A stretch of 45,695 bases of DNA from Rhodococcus sp. (in: high G+C Gram-positive bacteria) (GTDB taxonomy: Bacteria > Actinomycetota > Actinomycetes > Mycobacteriales > Mycobacteriaceae), in contig JAAZAD010000113.1 of NCBI GenBank assembly GCA_012514505.1, positions 1-45,695 of the forward strand, read 5' to 3'. Of this stretch, positions 16,602 through 25,757 are shown one piece after another. The translations under genes and the position numbers were made by a program. The notes under the pieces were generated by a model. That model saw only the letters and a list, made by a program, of their open reading frames with translations, made no database searches and had not been told where the DNA came from. Numbering within the stretch: position 1 is the stretch's first letter; each line of letters begins with the position of its first letter.

Positions 16602-17573
16602 ATGAAGAACAGGACCGCCACCCAAGCTCTGACAGTGGGGATCGACGTCGGAGGGACGAGCATCCGCGCGTCCGTAGTCGACTCGGGTGGCGAGGTTCTC
16701 GACTCGGTCAGGTCGCCGACTCCGCAGTCGGCGTCGGCGCTCGAGGACGCGCTCGACCGCACCGTCCGCGAACTTGCCGACCGGCACGAGGTCGCCGGTG
16801 TCGGATTGGCGGTTGCCGGATTCATCACCCCGGACCGGACGACGGTGCGTTTTGCACCGCACCTGCCGTGGGTCGAGACGCCGGTGGGCCGTGACCTCAG
16901 CGATCGCCTCGGCTTGCCGGTGGTTCTCGAACACGATGCCAATGCGGCTGCGCTCGCCGAACATCGTTTCGGTGCGGCCGCGGGAGGACAGAACGTCGTG
17001 ATGTTGGCGATCGGTACGGGAATCGGCGCCGCACTCTTGCACGACGGCGTTCTGTACCGGGGGAGCCACGGCGTCGCCCCCGAATTGGGGCACATACAAG
17101 TTGTGCAGGACGGTCGACACTGTGCGTGCGGTAAACGCGGGTGCTGGGAACGGTACTGCAGCGGAACGGCTCTCGTGGATACCGCGATCGAACTGCTTGC
17201 CGCGGACCCGTCGCATTCCACCGTGCTCGCCCGCGAGGTGACGGCGGACCCCGGCTCGTTGACCGGGCGTAAAATCGCCGCGGCTGCACAGGACGGTGAT
17301 CCGCTCGCACTGCACACAATGGAAGAGTTCGCACAGTGGCTCGGCGTGGGATTGGCGCTCGTCGGTGACGTGTACGACCCGGATCTCGTGGTGATCGCCG
17401 GTGGAGTCGCGGGGTCGGCAGCCTTGTACCTCGACGACGCGCGCGAGCACTACAGTACGCTCGCCACCGGAGCCGGTCATCGCCCGCTGGCGCGGATTCG
17501 CGGTACCCAGTTGGGTGAGTCCGCCGGACTGATCGGTGCGGCCGAACTGGCGCGCGCAGCGGTTGCCCTCTGA
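16602..17573 (+). CDS. ROK-family sugar kinase (glucokinase-like)
   Basis: 323-residue cytoplasmic ROK kinase. The phosphate loop VGIDVGGTS is at about 12-20, the catalytic region VVLEHDANAAALAE includes the ExDxN-like base, and the ROK zinc motif reads GHIQVVQDGRHCACGKRGC. This fits ATP-dependent glucokinases of actinobacteria. GTG at 16587 is an alternative start five codons upstream. It follows the CxxC gene by 49 bp and precedes the acyltransferase by 110 bp. I do not recall a ROK gene at this place in M. tuberculosis, so it may be an insertion or a loss there. The sugar substrate is inferred. Confidence 0.9.
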   Translation: MKNRTATQALTVGIDVGGTSIRASVVDSGGEVLDSVRSPTPQSASALEDALDRTVRELADRHEVAGVGLAVAGFITPDRTTVRFAPHLPWVETPVGRDLSDRLGLPVVLEHDANAAALAEHRFGAAAGGQNVVMLAIGTGIGAALLHDGVLYRGSHGVAPELGHIQVVQDGRHCACGKRGCWERYCSGTALVDTAIELLAADPSHSTVLAREVTADPGSLTGRKIAAAAQDGDPLALHTMEEFAQWLGVGLALVGDVYDPDLVVIAGGVAGSAALYLDDAREHYSTLATGAGHRPLARIRGTQLGESAGLIGAAELARAAVAL

Positions 17574-17683
17574 CGGTTGCGGACTGTGATTCTGCTCCCG
17601 TTCTTTCTCCTGTGTAGCAACCCTCACGCGGCCGAAGTAGAGTCAGACAGAACAAATTTTCGCACGTCGTCGGGAGGGGCACC

Positions 17684-18427
17684 ATGTGGTATTGGCTCGT
17701 CAAGTATGTGTTTGTGGGCCCACTGCTGGGGTTGCTCGGTCGTCCCTCCGTGAAGGGTCTCGAGAACATTCCGGCCGAGGGCGGTGCGATTCTTGCGAGC
17801 AACCACCAGGCAGTTCTCGATTCGTTCTACCTCCCACTGGTCGTCAATCGTCGCATTACCTTTCTCGCCAAGAGTGAGTACTTCACCGGAACCGGGCTGA
17901 AGGGCGCCTTTCAGCGGTGGTTCTTCACTGTCGTAGGACAGGTTCCGATCGACCGAACGGGTGCCGATGCGGCGCAGGACGCACTCAACGCAGGCCTGCG
18001 CGTTCTCGACCAGGGCAAGCTGTTGGGGATTTACCCGGAGGGCACTCGCTCGCCGGACAGTCGCCTGTACAAGGGCAAGACCGGAATGGCTCGGTTGGCG
18101 CTGGAATCGGGAATCCCGGTCATTCCCGTCGCGATGATCGGGACCGAAAAGGTCAACCCGATCGGGTCGCGAATCTGGCGGCCCGCAAAGGTCACGATCA
18201 AGATCGGCGAACCCATCGACTTCACGCGTTTCGAGGGTATGGGCGGAAACCGATTCGTCGAGCGTGCGGTCACCGACGAGGTGATGTACAAGCTGATGAA
18301 GCTCTCCGGTCAGGAGTACGTCGACATCTACGCGGCCAGCCTCAAGAACGAGCCGAAGGCAGCCACGGCAGGTCCAGGTGAGCTCGCCGCCGACGTCACG
18401 CGAATTCCGGACACCCGCGCCGGCTGA
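17684..18427 (+). CDS. 1-acyl-glycerol-3-phosphate acyltransferase (PlsC family)
   Basis: 247-residue membrane-associated acyltransferase corresponding to Rv2182c. The catalytic HX4D is NHQAVLD (His41, Asp46), and the phosphate-binding block is YPEGTRSPDSRLYKGKTGMA. IPVIPVAMIGTEKV provides the fourth family block. A short hydrophobic N-terminus (WLVKYVFVGPLLGLL) anchors it. GGGAGGGG precedes the ATG closely, and a TAGAGT -10-like box lies at 17637-17642. It should acylate lysophosphatidate, feeding phosphatidate to PI and PIM synthesis. The next gene in M. tuberculosis (Rv2181) is absent here; the nuclease gene follows after 47 bp. Confidence 0.92.
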   Translation: MWYWLVKYVFVGPLLGLLGRPSVKGLENIPAEGGAILASNHQAVLDSFYLPLVVNRRITFLAKSEYFTGTGLKGAFQRWFFTVVGQVPIDRTGADAAQDALNAGLRVLDQGKLLGIYPEGTRSPDSRLYKGKTGMARLALESGIPVIPVAMIGTEKVNPIGSRIWRPAKVTIKIGEPIDFTRFEGMGGNRFVERAVTDEVMYKLMKLSGQEYVDIYAASLKNEPKAATAGPGELAADVTRIPDTRAG

Positions 18428-18460
18428 CGGGTCGACGGCACGTTCCACCCACGGGTGGGG

Positions 18461-18474
18461 CATAGTTTGCTGAC
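18461..18474 (+). promoter_or_regulatory. Likely leaderless promoter of the RNase AS-like gene
   Basis: CATAGT at 18461-18466 lies 8 nt before the GTG start at 18475, which is the distance expected between a -10 box and a transcription start. No ribosome binding site is present between them. Leaderless transcripts are common in mycobacteria and relatives. The prediction rests on spacing only. Confidence 0.45.
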
Positions 18475-18966
18475 GTGCGCTACTTCTACGACTGTGAATT
18501 CATCGAGGACGGTCACACCATCGACCTTGTCTCGATCGGAGTGGTTGCCGAGGACGGGCGTGAGTTCTATGCCGTGTCAACGGAGTTCGACCCGGAGCGA
18601 GCAGGCAAGTGGGTGCGCAAGAACGTCCTTCCGAAATTGCCGCAGCCGTCCTCGCCGCTGTGGAAGACCCGGGCGCGCATTCGCGAAGATCTCCTCGCTT
18701 TCCTGATTCCCCGGCCGAGCGTCGTTCCCGAACTGTGGGCGTGGGTGGCTGCATACGACCATGTGGCGCTATGTCAGCTTTGGGGCCCCATGACCGCCTT
18801 GCCGCAGTCGCTCCCGCGGTTCACACGGGAGCTGAAGCAGTTCTGGGAGGAGAACGGGAGTCCGGCGCTACCTGCGGCTCCGGACGACGCTCACGACGCG
18901 CTGGCAGACGCGAGGCACAACCTGGTCAAGTTCGAGACAGTGCTCGCTGCGCGTTCTCTCAGGTGA
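18475..18966 (+). CDS. 3'-5' exoribonuclease, RNase AS-like (Rv2179c family)
   Basis: 163-residue DEDD exoribonuclease. The first acidic pair is in MRYFYDCEFIEDG (Asp6, Glu8). A further block AYDHVALCQLWG and the C-terminal DDAHDALADARHNLVKFE (His and Asp) complete the DEDDh site. The mycobacterial homologue Rv2179c is the prototype RNase AS, which prefers polyadenylate RNA. GTG start without a Shine-Dalgarno and with a CATAGT box 8 nt away suggests leaderless expression. It lies 41 bp before the DAHP synthase gene. Confidence 0.92.
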   Translation: MRYFYDCEFIEDGHTIDLVSIGVVAEDGREFYAVSTEFDPERAGKWVRKNVLPKLPQPSSPLWKTRARIREDLLAFLIPRPSVVPELWAWVAAYDHVALCQLWGPMTALPQSLPRFTRELKQFWEENGSPALPAAPDDAHDALADARHNLVKFETVLAARSLR

Positions 18967-18971
18967 CCTGA

Positions 18972-20393
<1,422 letters not shown>

Positions 20394-20394
20394 T

Positions 20395-20411
20395 CCGGCC
20401 CCATAGGCCGG
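20395..20411. terminator. Small hairpin between aroG and pknL
   Basis: CCGGCC (20395-20400) pairs with GGCCGG (20406-20411) around a 5-nt loop, overlapping the first bases after the aroG stop and lying between two convergent genes. The stem is short and there is no T run, so it is a weak terminator candidate. Confidence 0.35.
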
Positions 20412-20438
20412 GGAGACGATCGGCAGAGCGTGGACGTG

Positions 20439-22520
20439 TCAGGGAAACGACACGATTCTGATCTTGCTCCCCGGCTTCACCAGATTGCCGCTGTTCGGTG
20501 ACTGTGTGATGACGAGCGATGCGTCGGTGTCGGCGACCTGAGTGACCTTGATGTCGAGGCCGAGGCGGTCCAACTCCTCGCGAGCCGAATCGACCGACCT
20601 GCCGAGCAGGAATGGAACTTCGACAGCGTTCGACACGGTGAGAGTGGCGCTGCCGCCCGCACGCGCTGTCGATCCGATGCGGGGATCGGAGTCGATGACA
20701 TGCCCGCTCGGGACCTCTGAGGAGAACTTTTCCTTCACCGAACTAACCGTGATGCCGATAGCGTCGAATGCGGCCCTCGCTTCGTCTTCGCTCATGCCGG
20801 CCACGTCCGGGACGGTGACCGGTGGGCTGCCTTTACTGGTGATCACCGAGACGCTGGACCCCACCGGAAGGATGGTTCCCGGTGCTGGTTCCAATGCGGC
20901 CACGCCGCCCTCGGGCACCGACGTACTGAAGGCGTCACCACCGTCGACGGGGACGAAGGTGTGATCCCTCAGAAGCTGTTCGACGCGTTCACGATCGCCA
21001 CCCGAGACGAGGCTCGGTACGGCCGGGCGGCCCATCGACACCAGAAGGGCGACTGTTCCGTCTCGCACGATTTCCGAACCCGGGACCGGGTCTGTGCCCA
21101 GGACGGTGGACTCGGGGACTGTGTCGGAGTACTGGCCTCGAATGTCCACGGACAGTCCTGCAGCCTCGATCGCGCTGGTCGCTTCGCTCTGGCCGAGTCC
21201 CTCGATCGGTGGAACAGCCGTATAGCGTCCGGACCCCATCCACCACCCACCGAATGCGACTGCCAGCGCGATGGCGACGACGACAAACAGCCACACCGTC
21301 GTGGTGCGGCGTGATCGGCGGCGTTCGGCCCCGTACCCGGTGTCCCCGTACCTGTCGGCGGCATCATCGACGTCGGCGTTGCCGCCAGGGCCGACGTTGG
21401 TTCCCGCGTCGAGCACCGCACTGCGAGGAGTGAGTCCCGTCATCATGCGGGTGTGTTGAACGCCGTCAGGTGCGGTGTGATCGTCCTGACCGGAACGAGG
21501 GGGGAGCGCAGCGGCCGCTACGACCGCAGTGGGGGCAGGGTCGGGTACGACCGGTAGTGCAGGAGCGGCTCCTGCCTGTGCTGCGAAGCGTGCGGCACTC
21601 TCGTGCTGGGCCGACTTACGGGGTGCCGGTACCCGATATTCGGGCAGATCCAGCGCGGTGGAAGCCCTCCGCAGGGCTGCCGACAACTCACCTGCGTTGG
21701 TGAATCGGTGGTCGGGTTCGCGGTGCGTCGCTTCGGCGACGAGTTCGTCGAACTCTGCGGGCACGCCCGGAATGAACGAGCTGGGCCGGGGGACATCTTG
21801 GTTGATCCGTTGGTACGCAACCGACAATGAGGTATCGCCACTGAACGGAGGGTTTCCGGTCAGGAGTTCGAACAACAGGATTCCGGTGGAATAGACGTCA
21901 CTTCGGGTGTCGGCGATGCCAGTGGTGACCTGTTCCGGTGACAGGTAGGCGGCAGTTCCGAGAATGACGCTGTTGGATGTGGTGTTGGCGGCGGCAGCTG
22001 CACGAACGAGCCCGAAGTCGGCGATTTTCACCTCGCCGGAATCGGAAATGAGAATGTTTTCTGGTTTGACGTCGCGGTGTACCAAACCCGCGCGGTGAGC
22101 CACTGCCAAGGCGTCGAGGACTGGGCCGGCGACGGCTGCGACTGCGTGCGGCGGCATCGGACCGCGCTCACGCAGCAGTTCGCGCAGAGTTCCACCCTCT
22201 ACCAACTCCATGACCAGGAACGCGTGGTCCCCGTCGTGTCCTTGGTCGTATACGGCGACCAAGGACGGGTGTTTGAGGCGCGCAACCGATCGCGCTTCCA
22301 TCTCGAAACGCGCCACGAACGCAGGGTCCGTGGCGAACTGCGGGTCCATTACCTTGATGGCGACCGGTCGGTCGAGACGTGTGTCGAGACCGCGGTACAC
22401 GGTGGACATTCCCCCACGCGCGATCGTCGCATCCACCCGATAGCGCCGTTCGAGCAGTTCGCCGATCAAGCTGTGTCCTCCTGCAGTTCGCAACATCCGG
22501 GTCGTCTGATCCCGGTCCAT
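20439..22520 (-). CDS. pknL: Ser/Thr protein kinase PknL with four PASTA domains
   Basis: 693-residue receptor-type kinase. The kinase domain is at about 27-290: glycine loop IARGGMSTVYRG (34-45), Lys56, HRDVKPEN (148-155), DFG (168-170) and an activation segment with Thr180/Thr181 before GTAAYLSPEQV. A single membrane helix is near 400-425 (TTVWLFVVVAIALAVAFGGWW). Four extracellular PASTA repeats follow (starting about VPPIEGLGQ, VPSLVSGGD, VPDVAGMSE, VPFLLGRSV), which usually sense muropeptides or lipid II. The M. tuberculosis PknL that I remember lacks PASTA domains. The gene is divergent from its likely substrate, the Rv2175c-type protein. Confidence 0.94.
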   Translation of the reverse strand: MDRDQTTRMLRTAGGHSLIGELLERRYRVDATIARGGMSTVYRGLDTRLDRPVAIKVMDPQFATDPAFVARFEMEARSVARLKHPSLVAVYDQGHDGDHAFLVMELVEGGTLRELLRERGPMPPHAVAAVAGPVLDALAVAHRAGLVHRDVKPENILISDSGEVKIADFGLVRAAAAANTTSNSVILGTAAYLSPEQVTTGIADTRSDVYSTGILLFELLTGNPPFSGDTSLSVAYQRINQDVPRPSSFIPGVPAEFDELVAEATHREPDHRFTNAGELSAALRRASTALDLPEYRVPAPRKSAQHESAARFAAQAGAAPALPVVPDPAPTAVVAAAALPPRSGQDDHTAPDGVQHTRMMTGLTPRSAVLDAGTNVGPGGNADVDDAADRYGDTGYGAERRRSRRTTTVWLFVVVAIALAVAFGGWWMGSGRYTAVPPIEGLGQSEATSAIEAAGLSVDIRGQYSDTVPESTVLGTDPVPGSEIVRDGTVALLVSMGRPAVPSLVSGGDRERVEQLLRDHTFVPVDGGDAFSTSVPEGGVAALEPAPGTILPVGSSVSVITSKGSPPVTVPDVAGMSEDEARAAFDAIGITVSSVKEKFSSEVPSGHVIDSDPRIGSTARAGGSATLTVSNAVEVPFLLGRSVDSAREELDRLGLDIKVTQVADTDASLVITQSPNSGNLVKPGSKIRIVSFP

Positions 22521-22559
22521 TCAATCGTAGCCAGCCGTACCGACCAGGACGACGAGGAG

Positions 22560-22633
22560 TGGAACGACCTGGGGGCTCTGTGGTGGAACGACCTGGCAGC
22601 TCTGGGGTGGAACGGCCAGGTAACCCTGCTGGG
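22560..22633. repeat. 24-bp tandem repeats between pknL and its divergent neighbour
   Basis: Three head-to-tail copies begin at 22560, 22584 and 22608. The first two share TGGAACGACCTGG and a GCTCTG block, and the third (TGGAACGGCCAGG) has diverged. They fill the divergent intergenic region upstream of pknL and the Rv2175c-like gene, so they may affect both promoters. The function is unknown. Confidence 0.85.
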
Positions 22634-22651
22634 ATGCGATTCGATACGGTT

Positions 22652-23026
22652 ATGCACGTGAGTGCCATCCCATACTGTGCCGATGTTCTGGATCGATCCG
22701 TCTCCCTGCTGCAGTTGCCCGACGTGGCGAAGAACGTCGGCCTGGCGGTGACGAAGGTTCATCAGATGCTGCGCGATCGCAGTCTCATCGCGATCCGCCG
22801 TGACGGCGTCGTGGGGATACCCGAGGCGTTCTTCGACGACGACGGACAGATTCTGCAGCGACTTCCCGGGCTGCTGTCTGTACTGCACGACGGCGGATTC
22901 ACCGACGAGGAGATCCTCGAGTGGTTGTTCAGGGAGGACGACTCGTTGCCCGGCGCCCCGATCGTGGCGATGCGCGGTGATCTCGCACGTGAAGTCATTC
23001 GGCGGGCGCAAGCCGCAGCTTTCTAG
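22652..23026 (+). CDS. Rv2175c-like DNA-binding protein, likely PknL substrate
   Basis: 124-residue protein with an N-terminal winged helix-turn-helix (LLQLPDVAKNVGLAVTKVHQMLRDRSLIAIRRDGVVGIPEAFF) and a C-terminal domain (LPGLLSVLHDGGFTDEEILEWLFREDDSL ... REVIRRAQAAAF). The homologue in M. tuberculosis binds DNA and is phosphorylated by PknL, as I recall. The start is uncertain: ATG 22652, ATG 22634 and GTG 22658 are all in frame. A TACGGT box at 22645-22650 would favour a leaderless start at 22658. It is divergent from pknL across the 24-bp repeats and convergent with crtB, 20 bp away. Confidence 0.85.
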   Translation: MHVSAIPYCADVLDRSVSLLQLPDVAKNVGLAVTKVHQMLRDRSLIAIRRDGVVGIPEAFFDDDGQILQRLPGLLSVLHDGGFTDEEILEWLFREDDSLPGAPIVAMRGDLAREVIRRAQAAAF

Positions 23027-23046
23027 AACCGAGCTGCCGTCGGAAA

Positions 23047-24015
23047 TCAGATGGGTTTCCGGTAGCCGAGTTGGGGTGCAAGTCGCGCCAATTGGGAGAG
23101 TGCGACGGCCCACCGATTGTGGGACGACACGGTCGCCCGCCGATCCAGTACCCGGAACCCGTTTCGTTCGATTTCGTCGAGGATCATCGAATAAAGGGTG
23201 AAGGCGGTTCTTATCCCGGGCTGGACGCGATCGTCCAGCATTGCGATGCCCGGTTCCGCAGCACGATAGGCGGCCCGTGTGGTCGCTATCAGGTGGGCGA
23301 GCGCCCGGTCGATGCGAGGCGAGGGAGCGCCGTTTCGAGCTCGTTCGAGCGTTGTTCTGTCGATACCGAAGACGGCAAGCTCGTCCAGTGGCAGGTACAG
23401 GCGGCCCCGCTCGAGATCTTCTCCGACGTCGCGCAGAAAGTTGGTGAGCTGGAATGCTTCACCCAGCGCTGCCGCGTGGGGGGCTGCTTCGTCGATCGGC
23501 ACCTTGGTACCGAGGACGGGCAGCAACTGGAGGCCGATCACCGCGGCAGACCCGTACATGTACTCGCGAAGCTCTGCCATCGACTGGTACTCGGAGCGGT
23601 ATCGGGGTGTTCCCGGGACGTCCATCCTCATCGATTCGAGAAAGGCAGCAAAGTATTCGATCGGAAGGTCGAAACGGTCGACGGTGTCGTGGAATGCGGG
23701 CAATATCGCACTCAGAGCCGGCAGATGGCGTGGAGTGCGCATTGTCCGGTCGTGCAATACGCGTTCGACGTCGTCGATGATGCCTGCAGGGTTCTCGTCG
23801 ACAGCTCGGTTCTCGTCTGCAGCTCGGTTCTCGTCTGCAGCTCGGTTCTCGTCTACAAGGTCGTCGACCACCCGGGCGAAGGCGTACAACGCGTGCACGG
23901 CGCGACGTCGCGGTTTGGGGAGCAGTCTGGTCGCGAGGAAGTAGGTGCGGCCGTGTCTGGCTGTGATGCGAGCACAGTGCTGGTACGACTCGGCGATGGT
24001 GTACGGGTCACGCAC
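23047..24015 (-). CDS. crtB: Phytoene synthase (squalene/phytoene synthase family)
   Basis: 322-residue enzyme that couples two geranylgeranyl diphosphates to phytoene. The two Asp-rich metal sites are DDLVD (51-55) and FLRDVGEDLERGRLYLPLDEL in the second half. Directly after the first site the protein repeats DENRAA/DENRAA/DENRAV/DENPAG, from an 18-bp tandem repeat. GTG start at 24015, 9 nt after the mptA stop, so it is the last gene of the idsA-crtI-mptA-crtB run. Squalene or dehydrosqualene synthase is the alternative, but the neighbouring phytoene desaturase favours CrtB. Confidence 0.9.
   Translation of the reverse strand: MRDPYTIAESYQHCARITARHGRTYFLATRLLPKPRRRAVHALYAFARVVDDLVDENRAADENRAADENRAVDENPAGIIDDVERVLHDRTMRTPRHLPALSAILPAFHDTVDRFDLPIEYFAAFLESMRMDVPGTPRYRSEYQSMAELREYMYGSAAVIGLQLLPVLGTKVPIDEAAPHAAALGEAFQLTNFLRDVGEDLERGRLYLPLDELAVFGIDRTTLERARNGAPSPRIDRALAHLIATTRAAYRAAEPGIAMLDDRVQPGIRTAFTLYSMILDEIERNGFRVLDRRATVSSHNRWAVALSQLARLAPQLGYRKPI
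23790..23861 (-). repeat. 18-bp in-frame tandem repeat inside crtB
   Basis: Four units start at 23790, 23808, 23826 and 23844. Units two and three are identical, and units one and four differ by a few bases. Read on the coding strand they give six-residue repeats DENRAA, DENRAA, DENRAV and DENPAG. The period is a multiple of three, so copy-number changes would keep the frame. The repeat begins at the last Asp of the first metal-binding motif. Confidence 0.95.
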
Positions 24016-24024
24016 GCGCGCGCC

Positions 24025-25638
24025 TCACTCCGTGACGGTCACCGGATCGCCTGCGGCACGATCAGGCGTCGCGGCGCGCTCCGGTTTGGGCGTGCGAAGG
24101 CGTAGTGGATCCACGGTGCCCAACGACATCGCGGCGACTACTGCGGCGAACGTTGCCAACATGACGTGGGGCAGCGTGTAGAGGCCGATGGAACCGTCGG
24201 GTTGGAACACCAACATGAGCCACGTCGACAGGCCCACCAGGATCATCAGGGTTCGATACGACAGCGCGAAACCGGCGGCCACAGCAAGTGGCCAGGAGTA
24301 GTACCACGGCAACGCGGCTGGGGACAGGACGACGATGGCAACCAGCACGATCATGATCCCGAGAACGGCGCTCCGCTCGGACTTGCGGAAGCGCCACCAC
24401 AATGCGAGGACGATCGCGACGAGCGCGGCGGCGCAGATGAAGCGGGTGATCTCGAGGACACCACCGAGACGAAGGTCGGTGAACCACGATGTACCGACGG
24501 TGACGAGGTGCGCCATGATCGTGGGCAGCGACAGCCAGTTGATGATCTTCGCCGACCCGGACAACGCAGTCATCCAGCCGAGGCCGACACCGGCGATGGC
24601 GGAGCATCCCGCGAATATGGCCACGAAGAGAGCGAATCCGCTACCGGCAGTCTTGGCGAACAATGCGATCGGTTTGGCTGGTTCGCGGCCTTCGGCTTCT
24701 GCGCGCTGCTTCTCGTGGAGCATCCAGATCCAGACCATGAACGGGAGGGCTGCGCCCGCTGTCGCCTTGATGGCGACGGCAACCGACACGAGTGCGATGC
24801 CGGCGAGATGTTTGCGTTCGAGAGCGAGGACGATTCCCGCTGTCATCAGCCCGACCATCAGGAGTTCGTTGTGGACTCCGCCGATCAAGTGGATCAGGAC
24901 GAGCGGATTCAGCACGGCGAGCCAGACCGCGATGGTGGGGTTGCCACCGAGGTGGCGAGCGAGCCGCGGGACAGCCCACACCATCAGGGCGAGACCCGGA
25001 AGCATGGTGATGCGCAGGAGCATGGTGCCGGTCACCACGTTGTCGCCGGTCAGTGTGGTGATCACCTGACCGAGAAACAGGAAGATCGGCCCGTACGGGG
25101 CTGTGGTGGTTGTCCACACGTTGCTGACGTTGTCGAGAAGTATTCCGGGGTTCACCACCGGACCGACCGCGTACGGGTCGAAGCCGTCGCGCAGAAGTGC
25201 GCCCTGCGCGAGGTAGGAATAGGCATCGCGGCTGAACATCGGGACTGCGAGCAGTAGCGGGGCGGTCCAGAGAACGACGATCGTGCGCAGGTGTGACAGG
25301 CCTACCTGGTGTGCGAGTGCGCTGCGACCGAGTCGAACCCAGGCCACGATCATCGCGAGCACACCGAGCCAGACGATCACCGTGGACAAGATCTGGCCGT
25401 GTCCGAAGCGCAGCCACGACAAATACATCGACTCGAGAAGTGGGTCGTGGCGGCGGACACTGCCGGAGCCGAATCCGCCGAACGTGATGAACACTGCGCC
25501 GACGAACCCGAGGAGTGCAGCACCACCCTGTGGGCTACGAAGGAAGTCTCCGGTGTTGCGCATCCATTGACGTGTAGATGCACGCGTCGGGACGACCGTG
25601 TCGTCTGTGCGAACGTCGGCACGGGTAGAGGACGTCAT
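24025..25638 (-). CDS. mptA: Alpha-(1->6) mannopyranosyltransferase MptA (GT-C)
   Basis: 537-residue polytopic membrane protein, collinear with Rv2174, the polyprenyl-phosphomannose-dependent enzyme that elongates the lipomannan core. A cytoplasmic N-terminus of about 30 residues precedes roughly 12-13 hydrophobic helices. The first loop contains SGSVRRHDPLLESMYLSWLRFG, and MFSRDAYSYLAQGALLRDGFDPY carries the acidic residue typical of GT-C enzymes. The long upstream open frame is antisense to crtI, so ATG at 25638 is chosen. It sits between crtI and crtB in an apparent operon, an unexpected place for a lipoglycan gene. Confidence 0.92.
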   Translation of the reverse strand: MTSSTRADVRTDDTVVPTRASTRQWMRNTGDFLRSPQGGAALLGFVGAVFITFGGFGSGSVRRHDPLLESMYLSWLRFGHGQILSTVIVWLGVLAMIVAWVRLGRSALAHQVGLSHLRTIVVLWTAPLLLAVPMFSRDAYSYLAQGALLRDGFDPYAVGPVVNPGILLDNVSNVWTTTTAPYGPIFLFLGQVITTLTGDNVVTGTMLLRITMLPGLALMVWAVPRLARHLGGNPTIAVWLAVLNPLVLIHLIGGVHNELLMVGLMTAGIVLALERKHLAGIALVSVAVAIKATAGAALPFMVWIWMLHEKQRAEAEGREPAKPIALFAKTAGSGFALFVAIFAGCSAIAGVGLGWMTALSGSAKIINWLSLPTIMAHLVTVGTSWFTDLRLGGVLEITRFICAAALVAIVLALWWRFRKSERSAVLGIMIVLVAIVVLSPAALPWYYSWPLAVAAGFALSYRTLMILVGLSTWLMLVFQPDGSIGLYTLPHVMLATFAAVVAAMSLGTVDPLRLRTPKPERAATPDRAAGDPVTVTE

Positions 25639-25757
25639 GTTCGCAGATTCCTCCCCCGAGTATTCGGCTGCGGTCGGAGCACGCCGCGACGCGTGCTCGG
25701 ATTTGCGTGGTCGGGGGACCAGTTTAGAGGGTGATCGGCCTAGTTCCGAACCGCGGC

